Shown: positions 17,952-27,286 of the stretch, in pieces
Layout: every line of letters starts with the position of its first letter
How positions within the stretch are numbered: the stretch's first letter is position 1
Assembly (NCBI RefSeq): GCF_003259225.1
Contig: NZ_QHJF01000029.1
Location: forward strand, 1-64,000
Origin: Marinomonas arctica
Lineage (GTDB): Bacteria; Pseudomonadota; Gammaproteobacteria; Pseudomonadales; Marinomonadaceae
Direction: 5' to 3'
DNA length: 64,000 nt
The notes under the pieces: model-generated
The model's database searches: none
What the model was told of the DNA's origin: nothing
The model's input: the letters and a program-made list of their open reading frames with translations, nothing else
Position numbers and translations under genes: made by a program

Positions 17952-18377
17952 ATGCCTGTCATTATCAAATATGTTGTAGAACGCGATGGAATAGAAAAAA
18001 TGACTTTTACTTCAAGAGCCGAAGCCGATGCCTATGATAAATTGTTGGATACCGCCGAAGCTCTGTACGAGGTTTTAGATCAAAGCCAACTAGCCGGAGA
18101 TCATGATAAGAAAGAAGCCTTATCCATGTATTTAGCCGAGCAAAAAGACCTGCTATTGGATATTTTAGGCAACAAAAAGAAAAGCACAGCGAAACCGAAA
18201 AAAACCAACCGCAAAGAAGCTAGCGCTCAACTTGATCTGAAAGAGTCGGTACCTAAAAAAACGCTGGAAGATCTGGTCATCGAACCTGACGAAGACGCGC
18301 TGTACGAGGAAGAGGACAGTAACGTTGTGTTTGATCACGATGACATCGTCGATTTTACGGAAAGTGATGCCGCATAA
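17952..18377 (+). CDS. yebG: YebG family DNA damage-inducible protein
   Basis: This 141-residue protein begins with MPVIIKYVVERDG and the EADAYDKLLDTAE stretch typical of YebG (about 96 residues in E. coli). It has an extra C-terminal tail, first basic (KKKSTAKPKKTNRKE) and then strongly acidic. In E. coli YebG is an SOS-induced protein whose role is unclear. A LexA box sits directly upstream and GAGGTGG precedes the ATG. The stop codon lies inside the loop of a 9-bp hairpin. Confidence 0.93.
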   Translation: MPVIIKYVVERDGIEKMTFTSRAEADAYDKLLDTAEALYEVLDQSQLAGDHDKKEALSMYLAEQKDLLLDILGNKKKSTAKPKKTNRKEASAQLDLKESVPKKTLEDLVIEPDEDALYEEEDSNVVFDHDDIVDFTESDAA

Positions 18378-18386
18378 TGCGGCATC
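18366..18386 (+). terminator. Hairpin terminator overlapping the yebG stop codon
   Basis: GATGCCGCA / TGCGGCATC form a 9-bp stem whose 3-base loop TAA is the stop codon of yebG. The T-run after it is short, so strength is uncertain. Confidence 0.6.
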
Positions 18387-18400
18387 TTAATGCTTCTTAG

Positions 18401-19288
18401 CTAAGACTTATGCGCCTGTTTCACAAGCCAATCAAAAAAAACATTCGCAGCATGATGCAGTTGTGCGCCAGACCGTCGTACTAAGTAAAAGGATTCGCTA
18501 GCTTCGACCGTTTGCCCAAATGGTGCGACCAATTTACCTTCGCTCAGCATCTCTTGCACCATAGAAGAACGGCCTAAAGCCACACCTTGGCCAAGTTCCG
18601 CCATGCGCAATGTCGACACTAACGTATCGAACTGCATCCCCATTGACGAGTCAACGTTATCCACGCCCATGATGTTCAGCCAGTAACCCCAACCTTCTTC
18701 GTAACCAATCACGTGCAATAGTGAATGATTCGCCAAATCCGTAGGTTCTCGCAAAGGCAATCGCGCCATCAACTCAGGAGAACACACCGGCACAAGATTG
18801 TCCCAAGTAAGCCGTTGAGAGATCAACCCAGGCCATTCACCATGCCCCCAGCGAATCTCCATATCCTCTTCATCGTCTAAGGCTTGCACCCAAATATTGC
18901 TCACATAACGAATGTCATAGTGAGGATAAGCGACACTGAAACTGGCAAGCTTAGGTGCCAACCAGTGGGAGAAAAACGACAAACTGCCGCAGACTTTGAT
19001 GAGTTGCTTATCCTGTTGGGTAAAAATCTCATTCGTACCAACCGTCAAACGAGAAATCGCGTCTTTGACTACGGGAAAGTAAGAGCGCCCTTCTTCCGTT
19101 AAACTCAAGCCGCGCGGTAGACGTTTAAATAACGACACCCCCAAATGACTTTCCAGCAAACGAATTTGCTGACTCACCGCCCCTTGGGTTAAACATAATT
19201 CTTCCGCCGCATGAGTGAAATTAAGACATCGCGCCGATACTTCAAAGGTATGCAGCCAATTTAATGGAGGAAGGGATTTTTTATTCAT
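18401..19288 (-). CDS. LysR-family regulator, GcvA-like
   Basis: From the ATG at 19288 this regulator has 295 residues. The winged HTH is near residues 5-65 (LNFTHAAEELCLTQGAVSQQI, in the GcvA/AmpR manner), followed by a substrate-binding-like effector domain with RWGHGEWPG, a GcvA-type feature. The frame is open to 19336, but the homology starts with the LPPLNWLHTFE segment right after 19288. It lies next to, and runs the same way as, the amino-acid ABC transporter genes. A regulator role for them and the PLP enzyme is likely but not shown. Confidence 0.85.
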   Translation of the reverse strand: MNKKSLPPLNWLHTFEVSARCLNFTHAAEELCLTQGAVSQQIRLLESHLGVSLFKRLPRGLSLTEEGRSYFPVVKDAISRLTVGTNEIFTQQDKQLIKVCGSLSFFSHWLAPKLASFSVAYPHYDIRYVSNIWVQALDDEEDMEIRWGHGEWPGLISQRLTWDNLVPVCSPELMARLPLREPTDLANHSLLHVIGYEEGWGYWLNIMGVDNVDSSMGMQFDTLVSTLRMAELGQGVALGRSSMVQEMLSEGKLVAPFGQTVEASESFYLVRRSGAQLHHAANVFFDWLVKQAHKS

Positions 19289-19351
19289 GATAAATGCCCA
19301 ATAAAGGAAAGCATCTTGGCCAGTGATTATGGCCAAGATTTGTCATCAAAA

Positions 19352-20119
19352 CTAAAGCACTTGACCAAGAAAACGCTGTAGACGCGGATTGTCAGAACTA
19401 AAAAAGCGCTCAGGGCTTTCTTCAAACACTAACTCACCTTCTTCCATGAACACCACACGATCCGCTACTTCACGGGCAAAGCCCATTTCATGGGTCACCA
19501 CCACCATGGTCATACCATCACGAGCGAGACTTTTCATCACGTCCAGCACTTCCCCAACCATTTCTGGATCAAGCGCGCTGGTCGGCTCATCAAACAACAT
19601 AATCTTCGGATGCATAGCCAAGGCTCTCGCTATGGCAACACGTTGCTGCTGACCACCAGACAAATGCGACGGGTAATTATTCATGCGTTCCGCTAGACCT
19701 ACTTTTTTGAGTAGCTCACGGCCTTCCTGCTCCGCGACAGCACGGGGCTTTTTCTTCACCTTGATGGGCGACAATGCCACGTTACCCAACGCTGTTTTAT
19801 GTGGAAAAAGATTAAAGGACTGGAACACCATACCCACTTCTTCGCGCACCTTATTAATGTTGGTTTTTCTGTCTGTCAGGCTCACGTCGTCAATATGAAT
19901 CGTGCCATCAGAAATGGTTTCCAACTGATTCAAGGTGCGCAAGAATGTCGACTTCCCCGAGCCACTTGGCCCAATAATCACTACGACTTCACCCCGATTA
20001 ATATCGAGAGAAACGTTTTTTAAGGCATGGCAGCCATTTGGGTAAATCTTTTCAATATTACGAGCTTGAATGATGCTCTTATCGGTCCTATTAGTCACTG
20101 GCAGATAACCTCTTTTCAA
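19352..20119 (-). CDS. Polar amino-acid ABC transporter, ATP-binding protein
   Basis: This 255-residue ATPase powers a polar amino-acid importer at the inner membrane. Walker A is GPSGSGKST, the signature LSGGQQQRV and Walker [14 protein letters not shown]; the Q-loop lies in [12 protein letters not shown]. These match the GlnQ/HisP family. The reading frame starts with ATG at 20119, which overlaps the permease gene by 29 bp; a GTG at 20098, preceded by AGAGG, is an equal alternative. The permease and binding protein genes lie upstream in the same direction. Confidence 0.92.
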   Translation of the reverse strand: MKRGYLPVTNRTDKSIIQARNIEKIYPNGCHALKNVSLDINRGEVVVIIGPSGSGKSTFLRTLNQLETISDGTIHIDDVSLTDRKTNINKVREEVGMVFQSFNLFPHKTALGNVALSPIKVKKKPRAVAEQEGRELLKKVGLAERMNNYPSHLSGGQQQRVAIARALAMHPKIMLFDEPTSALDPEMVGEVLDVMKSLARDGMTMVVVTHEMGFAREVADRVVFMEEGELVFEESPERFFSSDNPRLQRFLGQVL

Positions 20120-21035
20120 GACGCTGAATGGCCCAAGACAAGGCGCCAGTTAACACTAAATACATCAGCGCCACGGCAAACCACACTTCAAATGGCGCAA
20201 ACGTGGAACTCACAACTTCGCGACCAGCCTTGGTTAAATCGGTAATGGAAATAACCGACACCAAAGACGAGTCTTTGATCAGGTTAATAAATTGCCCAGC
20301 CATCGGCGGTAAAGTTCGTTTGAACGCCTGCGGCAAAATAACATTGACCATCGCCTGAACGTAATTCATCCCTAGACTTCGCGCGGCTTCCATTTGCCCA
20401 GGACTAATAGATTGAATACCAGAACGCACGATTTCAGCGATATAAGCGCCAGTAAACACCGATAACGCCGCCACACCGGCGGTAAAGCGGTCTAAATCCA
20501 ATACCGTGCCGATAAAAAAATAAAAGATGAAAATCTGTACTAATAAGGGCGTACCACGAATCAGTTCAATATAAGTAATGGACAAATAACGCAACGCGGG
20601 GTTAGACGAAATTCGGGCCAGTCCTGCGAAGAGGCCAATCACCACAGCAAATACTAAAGACACCACAGACAACTGCAATGTCATCACCAGCCCCCACGTG
20701 AGCGGGCCAATATTCCAGTTTTCTACTTCGGCAAGTGGGTCACCTTCAAACACCAAGTCGCCATTACTCACCAGTAAGTTATCAAACTTTTTGATCACTA
20801 ATGGATCATCACCGTAATCGGAAGTAACAATCAACTTTCCCTTTTCAATCGTTGCAGAACCATCAAAAGGCGATCGAACCGTTGTCGCTTCGGTGTTAAT
20901 GATGTACTGCGGAATACGCTCCCAGCGCCAAGTGTAGTCAATACTTTTGCTGCCAGCATAAATGCCAAAGCCTAGTCCTATGATGATTAGAACAAAGACC
21001 GCTTTCCACAAAAGCAGATGAGATTGTTTTTCCAT
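20091..21035 (-). CDS. Polar amino-acid ABC transporter, permease with a long N-terminal loop
   Basis: This 314-residue inner-membrane permease of the HisM/GlnP family has a first membrane segment at residues about 8-27 and then a hydrophilic stretch of some 80 residues that seems to face the periplasm, before four to five more segments. The core [21 protein letters not shown] is the EAA loop that meets the ATPase. The extra loop is unusual, as most family members have 220-250 residues. The ATG at 21035 is preceded by GGGGAA. It is the only permease gene here, so it presumably acts as a homodimer. Confidence 0.9.
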   Translation of the reverse strand: MEKQSHLLLWKAVFVLIIIGLGFGIYAGSKSIDYTWRWERIPQYIINTEATTVRSPFDGSATIEKGKLIVTSDYGDDPLVIKKFDNLLVSNGDLVFEGDPLAEVENWNIGPLTWGLVMTLQLSVVSLVFAVVIGLFAGLARISSNPALRYLSITYIELIRGTPLLVQIFIFYFFIGTVLDLDRFTAGVAALSVFTGAYIAEIVRSGIQSISPGQMEAARSLGMNYVQAMVNVILPQAFKRTLPPMAGQFINLIKDSSLVSVISITDLTKAGREVVSSTFAPFEVWFAVALMYLVLTGALSWAIQRLEKRLSASD

Positions 21036-21138
21036 CAATGAGAAGTTCCCCGTCGTATTTTTTTAACTCAAAAAAACCTGTTCACAATGTCATGAGTGCA
21101 GTTGTAATGAAAAGATTGTCTCAAGTAAGAAGGTGCAA

Positions 21139-21164
21139 AAAGTGGCGCTATATTGCGCCACTTT
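21139..21164 (-). terminator. Hairpin between binding-protein and permease genes
   Basis: AAAGTGGCGC / GCGCCACTTT form a 10-bp stem with loop TATATT just after the binding-protein gene on the minus strand. Such intercistronic hairpins often give the binding protein a larger share of transcript. Confidence 0.7.
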
Positions 21165-21180
21165 AAGTGTGTTTTCCATG

Positions 21181-21987
21181 TTACTGAATGGTGCTCAACC
21201 AAGCATCACCTTCAAACCATTTTTGATAAATCTTGTCATAAGTACCATCACCTTTGATCTGAGCAAGGTAGTTATTCAAGAAATTCATAAAATCTGGATC
21301 GCCCTTACGAATCGCAAAACCCAGCGGTTCAAAAGTGAAGGATTCGTCTAAATGTAATACCTTACCCTTACTTTGCGCGGCGTAAATCGCGTTGTATGGC
21401 AAGTCATACACAAACGCATCGGCATTGCCATTTACCACTTCTAATGCGGCTTCAGATTCCGTTTCAAACAGATTCAACTTGGCTTTGCTCATGTATCTTT
21501 TTACGGCATAGTCAGACGTCGCGCCTAACTTTGTTGCAATAGTATATTTGGCATCATTGAGATCTCTGTAGCTGTTAACTTTTCCTTGCAACTTAGGACT
21601 CAACAAAATCGTTTGACCGACCACAATATAGGGATCGGTAAAGTTCACTTTCAAGTTACGCTCTGGCGTAATCGTCATACCTGAAATAATGATATCGCAC
21701 TTGGCTGTTAATAACGCCGGAATGATGCCATCCCAAGCCGTGTTACGAATGTCAATTTTGACGCCCATGGCCTTTGCCATAGACTTGGCAATGTCCACAT
21801 CAAAGCCAACAATATTGCCACTTTTATCTCGCATATCAAACGGCATGTAACCCGCTTCAGCACAAACTTGAAGCTCGCCACGGTTTAAAATTTCATTCAG
21901 GGTGGATTTTTCCCACAACGCATTATCCGACGCTGATGCCAATGTTGCGCCGCACAAAGCCACCGCAGCGATCACTAATTTTTTCAT
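21181..21987 (-). CDS. Amino-acid ABC transporter, periplasmic binding protein
   Basis: This 268-residue protein has a signal peptide (about residues 1-19, ending in ASA) and the family 3 solute-binding fold (PF00497), as in HisJ/GlnH. The typical AGYMPFDMRDKSGNIVGFDVD and GMTITPERN are present. It would deliver a polar or small amino acid to the permease and ATPase. The upstream neighbour is a cystathionine gamma-synthase-type enzyme, so a sulfur-containing ligand is possible, but the ligand cannot be read from sequence. GGGGACATAAA precedes the ATG. Confidence 0.9.
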   Translation of the reverse strand: MKKLVIAAVALCGATLASASDNALWEKSTLNEILNRGELQVCAEAGYMPFDMRDKSGNIVGFDVDIAKSMAKAMGVKIDIRNTAWDGIIPALLTAKCDIIISGMTITPERNLKVNFTDPYIVVGQTILLSPKLQGKVNSYRDLNDAKYTIATKLGATSDYAVKRYMSKAKLNLFETESEAALEVVNGNADAFVYDLPYNAIYAAQSKGKVLHLDESFTFEPLGFAIRKGDPDFMNFLNNYLAQIKGDGTYDKIYQKWFEGDAWLSTIQ

Positions 21988-22127
21988 ATTTTATGTCCCC
22001 AGTTTATGTAAAAACGAACCCTAAGTTATTTACGTATCTGATCTTAATGCCATTTCATAGCGGCGCATAATACAGGAGTTGCCACTAACAGTCCCTAGTG
22101 AAACACTAATGTGCTCCCACGTTTTTT

Positions 22128-23378
22128 TCATTTTGTACAACATGAAAGCGAGTCAGTGTTTTCACGAGAAAGCGTCCTAACTCGTTTAAACGCTTGTTGT
22201 AGATCCGCGATCAAATCGTCAGTGTCTTCAATCCCCACAGATATCCGCACTAAACCTTCAGAAATGCCCAGAGCCAAACGCTCTTCTAAGGTATTTTCCA
22301 CATGACTGGTGGTTCTAGCAGGTCCATAAATGGTTTCGACCGCGCCCAAGTTACCCGCGCAATGGGCATACTGTAGTTGCGGCAATAAGATTTTTACCGT
22401 ATCCATACCACCCGCTAAAACAAAACTCACCATCGCCCCAAAACCTCGCATCTGTTCACAGGCAATCGCATGATTCGGATGACTTGGCAGACCTGGATAG
22501 TTCACCGCTTCAACCAAAGGTTCCGTCAATAAATATTGCGCAATGGCTTGTGCACTGCTTTGTTGCTGACGAATACGTAGCGCCAAGGTTTTCATACCGC
22601 GAATAATCAAATAGGCCGAAAACGGATCCAATGACGCGCCATTAATCTCTCGATAATGACGAACCTTTGCCATCAAATCTTCAGAGCCACACACCAAACC
22701 GCCCATAGCATCCGCATGCCCACTCAAAAACTTAGTCGCACTATGTATAACAATGTCCACTCCCAAGGCCAAAGGACTTTGATTCAGTGGTGTTGCAAAG
22801 GTGTTGTCCGCCATCACCAAGGCGCCAACTTTTTTAGCGGCCGCGACAAGACGTTTTACATCGACAATTTTCAAGGTCGGATTGGTTGGTGTTTCCAAAT
22901 ACAAAACATCACAGCCTTTGGCGATTTCGGCTTCAATTTGCTCGTGACTATGGGTTTCACAAAGCGTCACGCTCACGCCCATGCGCGGTAAAAATTCTTC
23001 AAAGACTTTATTGGTGCCGCCATAACTGTCTTTCGTCGATACCACACGGCACCCATGAGACAAAAAGGTATACAGCACACTGCTAATCGCCGCCATGCCC
23101 GTGCTGAATGCAACAGCGGACTCAGCGTTTTCTAAGCCACAAATTTTCGCTTCTAAGATTTCTACGGTAGGATTGCTCATACGGCTATAAATAAAACCGG
23201 GGGCTGCACCCAACGCAACATCGTACCATTCATCGATATCTTGGTAGCCATATGCCGCACTCGCGACAATCGGCGTTTGCGTGGCACGGTAAGGGTGCTT
23301 TACCTGCTCGCCGCTCCATACAGACCGTGTTCCACTTCCCGCTTGATCAAGGGCAGACTTCACCAATTTATTACTCAT
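22128..23378 (-). CDS. Cys/Met metabolism PLP-dependent enzyme (cystathionine gamma-synthase family)
   Basis: This 416-residue enzyme belongs to the Cys/Met metabolism PLP family (PF01053). The PLP lysine lies in HSATKFLSGHADAMGG, the phosphate-binding region is FSTGMAAIS, and YSRMSNPTVEILEAKI covers the conserved Tyr and Arg. Family members include cystathionine gamma-synthase, cystathionine gamma-lyase and methionine gamma-lyase, which differ by few residues. It lies in a cluster with an amino-acid importer and a LysR gene, which favours breakdown of an imported sulfur amino acid. The exact reaction stays open. Confidence 0.88.
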   Translation of the reverse strand: MSNKLVKSALDQAGSGTRSVWSGEQVKHPYRATQTPIVASAAYGYQDIDEWYDVALGAAPGFIYSRMSNPTVEILEAKICGLENAESAVAFSTGMAAISSVLYTFLSHGCRVVSTKDSYGGTNKVFEEFLPRMGVSVTLCETHSHEQIEAEIAKGCDVLYLETPTNPTLKIVDVKRLVAAAKKVGALVMADNTFATPLNQSPLALGVDIVIHSATKFLSGHADAMGGLVCGSEDLMAKVRHYREINGASLDPFSAYLIIRGMKTLALRIRQQQSSAQAIAQYLLTEPLVEAVNYPGLPSHPNHAIACEQMRGFGAMVSFVLAGGMDTVKILLPQLQYAHCAGNLGAVETIYGPARTTSHVENTLEERLALGISEGLVRISVGIEDTDDLIADLQQAFKRVRTLSRENTDSLSCCTK

Positions 23379-23570
23379 TATACATTTCTCACATTTAACG
23401 ACTGAACAGCCAATAAAATTTCATTGGCTTTCACTATAGCCAAACGAGATAAACGCGAGAAATCATCTTATCAAGCACTAAGGGGCGATTTTTTTAATGG
23501 ATAAAACCATTGCATAATGACTTATACTACCCTTTCTTTCGTATCTATTTCCTGACGCCTAGGATCTTTA

Positions 23571-25406
23571 ATGAAACCCGCTGATTCCCCTCAAAATACC
23601 GTCGATAAAAACATGCTCGGCGTGTTTCGTTATAGCCGTCGTGCCATCGATTTAGTGTGGAAAACCTCGCCTGCATTAACCATAGGTTTGGCATTAGCGA
23701 CTCTGATTGCCGGTGTCACTCCGGCGGCCATGGCGTATGTTGGGCAGTTGATCGTCGATGCGGTTGTTGCCGCCATGGAAAGCTACAAACAAGACCAAGT
23801 TCTGCATTATCAAACCGCGCTCAACTATGTGGTATTAGAAGGAATCTTGGTGCTGGTGATTGCCGCCGCGCAACGCGCTTTAACCGCGCAACAAGCCATT
23901 TTACAAGGCTTGTTAGGGCAAAAGGTAAACTTGCTGATCTTAGAAAAAGCCCAAAGTCTCACCCTATCTCATTTTGAAGATTCTGAATTTTACGACAAGC
24001 TGGTTCGCGCCCGTCGCGAGGCCTCCAGCCGCCCGCTTGCTCTGGTTAATAAAACCTTTGCCCTACTGCAAAATGCGATTTCCTTATCCAGCTTTGCGGT
24101 CTTGCTGTGGCACTTTTCTCCTTGGGCATTGGCGTTATTGGTCTGTGGCGCCTTGCCTTCCTTTATCGCTGAGGCCAAGTTTTCTGGCGATGCCTTTTTG
24201 ATGTTTCGTTGGCGCTCGCCAGAAGTGCGCCAGCAAAACTATCTAGAAACCTTGTTGGCTCGGGAAGACAACATCAAAGAAGTTCGACTCTACCAATTGG
24301 GCGACCGCTTTTTACAGCGTTACACAGAAATATTCATCAAACTATTCAAAGAAAGTAAGCGGCTGATTTTACGTCGCGAAAGCTGGGGCTTCGCCCTCGG
24401 TGTGATAAGTACCTTGGTGTTTTATGGTGCCTATGGTTGGATCGTCAGCGACACCATCATTGGTGCGATCACCTTGGGTCAAATGACCATGTATTTGCTG
24501 TTATTCAAACAAGGTCAAAGCTCGGTTTCCGCGTCACTTACCGCCATCAGCGGTATGTACGAAGACAATTTGTATTTATCCAATCTATACGAATACCTAG
24601 AGCAAGAAACCCCACTTGCAACATCAGGGCAAGTAGTTGGACCCATACCAAACGATGGCATTCGTTTTGAAAACGTCTCTTTCCAATACCCAGGTAACGA
24701 TAAACCGGCCCTTGCCAACATCAATCTCCGCATTCGTCCTGGCCACAGCCTTGCAATTGTCGGTGAAAATGGCTCAGGTAAAACCACGCTCATCAAACTG
24801 CTGACTCGTCTTTATAACCCCACTCAAGGGCGAATCTTACTAGACGGTTTAGATTTACTGGAATGGGAAGAAAGCGCGCTGCTAAAACGTGTTGGCGTGA
24901 TATTTCAAGACTTTGTACGTTATCAATTTATTGTGGGTGAAAACATCGGCGCGGGCGACAACGACCGATTTAACGATCAAACCGGTTGGAAAAAGGCCGC
25001 CGAGCTTGGCAAGGCCACCGACTTTATTGATGAGCTGGAACAAGGCTACCAAACCCAACTAGGGCGCTGGTTCCGCGGTGGACAAGAATTATCTGGAGGA
25101 CAATGGCAAAAAATCGCCTTAGCGCGTGCTTTCATGCGCGAAGAGGCGGATATTTTGGTGTTAGACGAGCCGACGGCGGCCATGGATGCTCAGGCCGAAG
25201 CCAATATATTCCAGCACTTTCAAGAACACACCAAGGACAAAATGGCGATTCTGATTTCTCACCGCTTTTCCACGGTACGTCTGGCTCACGAGATCATTGT
25301 CATGGAACATGGACAAATCAAAGAGCGCGGCACCCACGAGTCACTACTGGCTCAACAAGGCCAATACGCGCATTTGTTTACCTTACAAGCGCAAGGTTAT
25401 AAATAG
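23571..25406 (+). CDS. ABC exporter half-transporter (membrane domain fused to ATPase)
   Basis: This 611-residue inner-membrane protein has a six-helix exporter domain (residues about 30-335) and a C-terminal ATPase with Walker A GENGSGKTT, signature LSGGQ, Walker B ADILVLDEPTAAMD and the H-loop ISHRFST. It should work as a homodimer. The substrate is not evident; the layout recalls MsbA-like and peptide or drug exporters. It starts at ATG 23571 and converges on the EamA gene with only 3 bp between the two stops. No partner gene is adjacent. Confidence 0.9.
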   Translation: MKPADSPQNTVDKNMLGVFRYSRRAIDLVWKTSPALTIGLALATLIAGVTPAAMAYVGQLIVDAVVAAMESYKQDQVLHYQTALNYVVLEGILVLVIAAAQRALTAQQAILQGLLGQKVNLLILEKAQSLTLSHFEDSEFYDKLVRARREASSRPLALVNKTFALLQNAISLSSFAVLLWHFSPWALALLVCGALPSFIAEAKFSGDAFLMFRWRSPEVRQQNYLETLLAREDNIKEVRLYQLGDRFLQRYTEIFIKLFKESKRLILRRESWGFALGVISTLVFYGAYGWIVSDTIIGAITLGQMTMYLLLFKQGQSSVSASLTAISGMYEDNLYLSNLYEYLEQETPLATSGQVVGPIPNDGIRFENVSFQYPGNDKPALANINLRIRPGHSLAIVGENGSGKTTLIKLLTRLYNPTQGRILLDGLDLLEWEESALLKRVGVIFQDFVRYQFIVGENIGAGDNDRFNDQTGWKKAAELGKATDFIDELEQGYQTQLGRWFRGGQELSGGQWQKIALARAFMREEADILVLDEPTAAMDAQAEANIFQHFQEHTKDKMAILISHRFSTVRLAHEIIVMEHGQIKERGTHESLLAQQGQYAHLFTLQAQGYK

Positions 25407-25409
25407 CGC

Positions 25410-26276
25410 TTAACGCTTTGCTAAACTCATTGCCAGCACACTCAAAATAACAATGGCGCCACCTAGCAGCACCAAAGCAGAAGGCAACTCACCCAACATA
25501 AACGCCGCCATCAGCATGGCGGTCGGCGGAATCAAATACAGTACAATAGATACTTTGCTGACTTCTGAATGCGACAATACATAAGCCCAAGCCACATACG
25601 CTAAGGCGCTCGGAAAGACACCCAACATCAACACGGCAAAATTCACCTGAATACTCGAAGCCTGCATCGAGGTCAATAATCCGGGGGAAAATACCAGTAA
25701 AACCGCCGTACCAGTCCACACCGTATAACACACCATGGTTAAAGTGCTGTAACGCTGCGAATAACGTTTTTGCAGAATGAAATACACACTCCAGGAACAC
25801 GCTGCCACCAGAATCAGTAAACCATTCAGGCTGATATTGCCGAGGCCTTTGTCGCCAATCACTACCATCAGCGCGCCTACCATGCCGCCGAATACACAGC
25901 ACCAACGCCATGCATTAATCCGCTCCTTTAAAACACAGCGCGAAATAATTACGGTAAAAATCGGCGTCGATTGCGCTAACACACTCGCCGCCCCCGCACT
26001 CACACCGCGCTGACCAAAATTTAGCGCAATGTGATGCAAGGCCACGGCAAAAAAACCAAGCACAAACAATAAGGGAATATCCTTAAATTTAGGCACTTGC
26101 ACACCCTGATACATCGCCACTATTCCCATAAAAATCGAGGCGATGATAAAGCGTAATAACGCTAACTGACCGGGCGAATATGATGCAAGGCCGATGTGAA
26201 TACCAATGGGGGAATACGCCCAACACAGCACCACAAACATCGCCGCAATGGCCACCTTTCCTTTCACTTTTTTCAT
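25410..26276 (-). CDS. EamA/DMT-family permease
   Basis: This 288-residue inner-membrane protein has ten predicted hydrophobic segments in two repeated halves, as in drug/metabolite transporters of the EamA family (PF00892). The motif GVSAGAASVLAQSTPIFTVI in the first half and PSALAYVAWAYVLSHSEVS in the second are typical. Family members export amino acids or other metabolites. The ATG at 26276 has GGTGATGT before it. A LysR gene lies divergently upstream and may control it. Confidence 0.88.
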   Translation of the reverse strand: MKKVKGKVAIAAMFVVLCWAYSPIGIHIGLASYSPGQLALLRFIIASIFMGIVAMYQGVQVPKFKDIPLLFVLGFFAVALHHIALNFGQRGVSAGAASVLAQSTPIFTVIISRCVLKERINAWRWCCVFGGMVGALMVVIGDKGLGNISLNGLLILVAACSWSVYFILQKRYSQRYSTLTMVCYTVWTGTAVLLVFSPGLLTSMQASSIQVNFAVLMLGVFPSALAYVAWAYVLSHSEVSKVSIVLYLIPPTAMLMAAFMLGELPSALVLLGGAIVILSVLAMSLAKR

Positions 26277-26384
26277 ACATCACCCTATTTTGCGTTCACT
26301 CGCCATCAAAGAAGGGGTTAGTATTAAGAGAAAGGCTCGATACAACAATTAACGAATACTGAGATCAGTATTCACTTGGAATGA

Positions 26385-27257
26385 ATGATGGAACTCGCTC
26401 AAATCCGAATGTTTAAAACCGTCGCCAATCTTGGCAGCGTGGCACAAGCGTCTGTAGCATTACACTGTGTTCCCTCTAATGTGACCGCGAGAATTAAAGC
26501 ACTTGAAGCTGAGTTAAAGGTATCGCTGTTTTACCGACAAGGGCGCGGGCTGCGCATTACGCCAGCAGGTGAAGTGTTTCTCACTTATGCCGAGAAGATT
26601 TTAGCGCTAACAGAAGAAGCCAAACGAGCCGTTGATCCAACATCTGAACCCTCTGGCCTACTGCGCATTGGTGCCATTGAATCCTCAGCAACCAGTCGTT
26701 TACCACCGGTGTTGACAAAGTTTCACGCGCAATACCCAAACGTTGAGCTGCAATTTAAAACAGGGACTTGGTCACAACTTGTAGACGACATACAGCATCA
26801 CAGACTGGATGGCGCCATTGTCGCCATTGATATTGATCGCCCTTTTTTAGACAGCACCACTTTCTTCAATGAAGCGCTAGTGCTTATTTCCTCCGCCTCT
26901 GCCGATCCCATCAAGTCCGCGAAGGATATAGAAGGAAAAACCCTCTTCATGTGGCCAGAACCTTGTCCATATAGAGCGGCACTAGCAACGTGGCTAAGCC
27001 AAAACAAGGTAAAAGCGCCCATCACCAGTATCGCCAGCTACGGTACCATTATTGGCTGTGTCAGCGCGGGAAGCGGCATATCACTGGTTCCAAAAGGCAT
27101 CTACGAACAATATCAATCGGGCATGGGATTAGTCGGATATGAATTCGAAGAACTAGAAACCATTGAAAACCACTTTATTTGGCGCAATGATGGTGGCCAT
27201 TTTCCCGCTTTAGACGCGTTTACTAAGATGATTCAGCAATATAACCATTGCAGATAA
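26385..27257 (+). CDS. LysR-family regulator divergent from the EamA permease
   Basis: This 290-residue protein has an N-terminal winged HTH (GSVAQASVALHCVPSNVTARI, residues about 17-37) and a LysR effector domain. Two adjacent ATG codons (26385 and 26388) could start it. It is divergent from the EamA gene, with a 108-bp shared region that should hold its operator. The multicopper oxidase starts 29 bp after its stop codon on the same strand, so the two might be co-transcribed. Effector unknown. Confidence 0.85.
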   Translation: MMELAQIRMFKTVANLGSVAQASVALHCVPSNVTARIKALEAELKVSLFYRQGRGLRITPAGEVFLTYAEKILALTEEAKRAVDPTSEPSGLLRIGAIESSATSRLPPVLTKFHAQYPNVELQFKTGTWSQLVDDIQHHRLDGAIVAIDIDRPFLDSTTFFNEALVLISSASADPIKSAKDIEGKTLFMWPEPCPYRAALATWLSQNKVKAPITSIASYGTIIGCVSAGSGISLVPKGIYEQYQSGMGLVGYEFEELETIENHFIWRNDGGHFPALDAFTKMIQQYNHCR

Positions 27258-27286
27258 GCATCAAACCATTCATAGGAAAGACCGTT

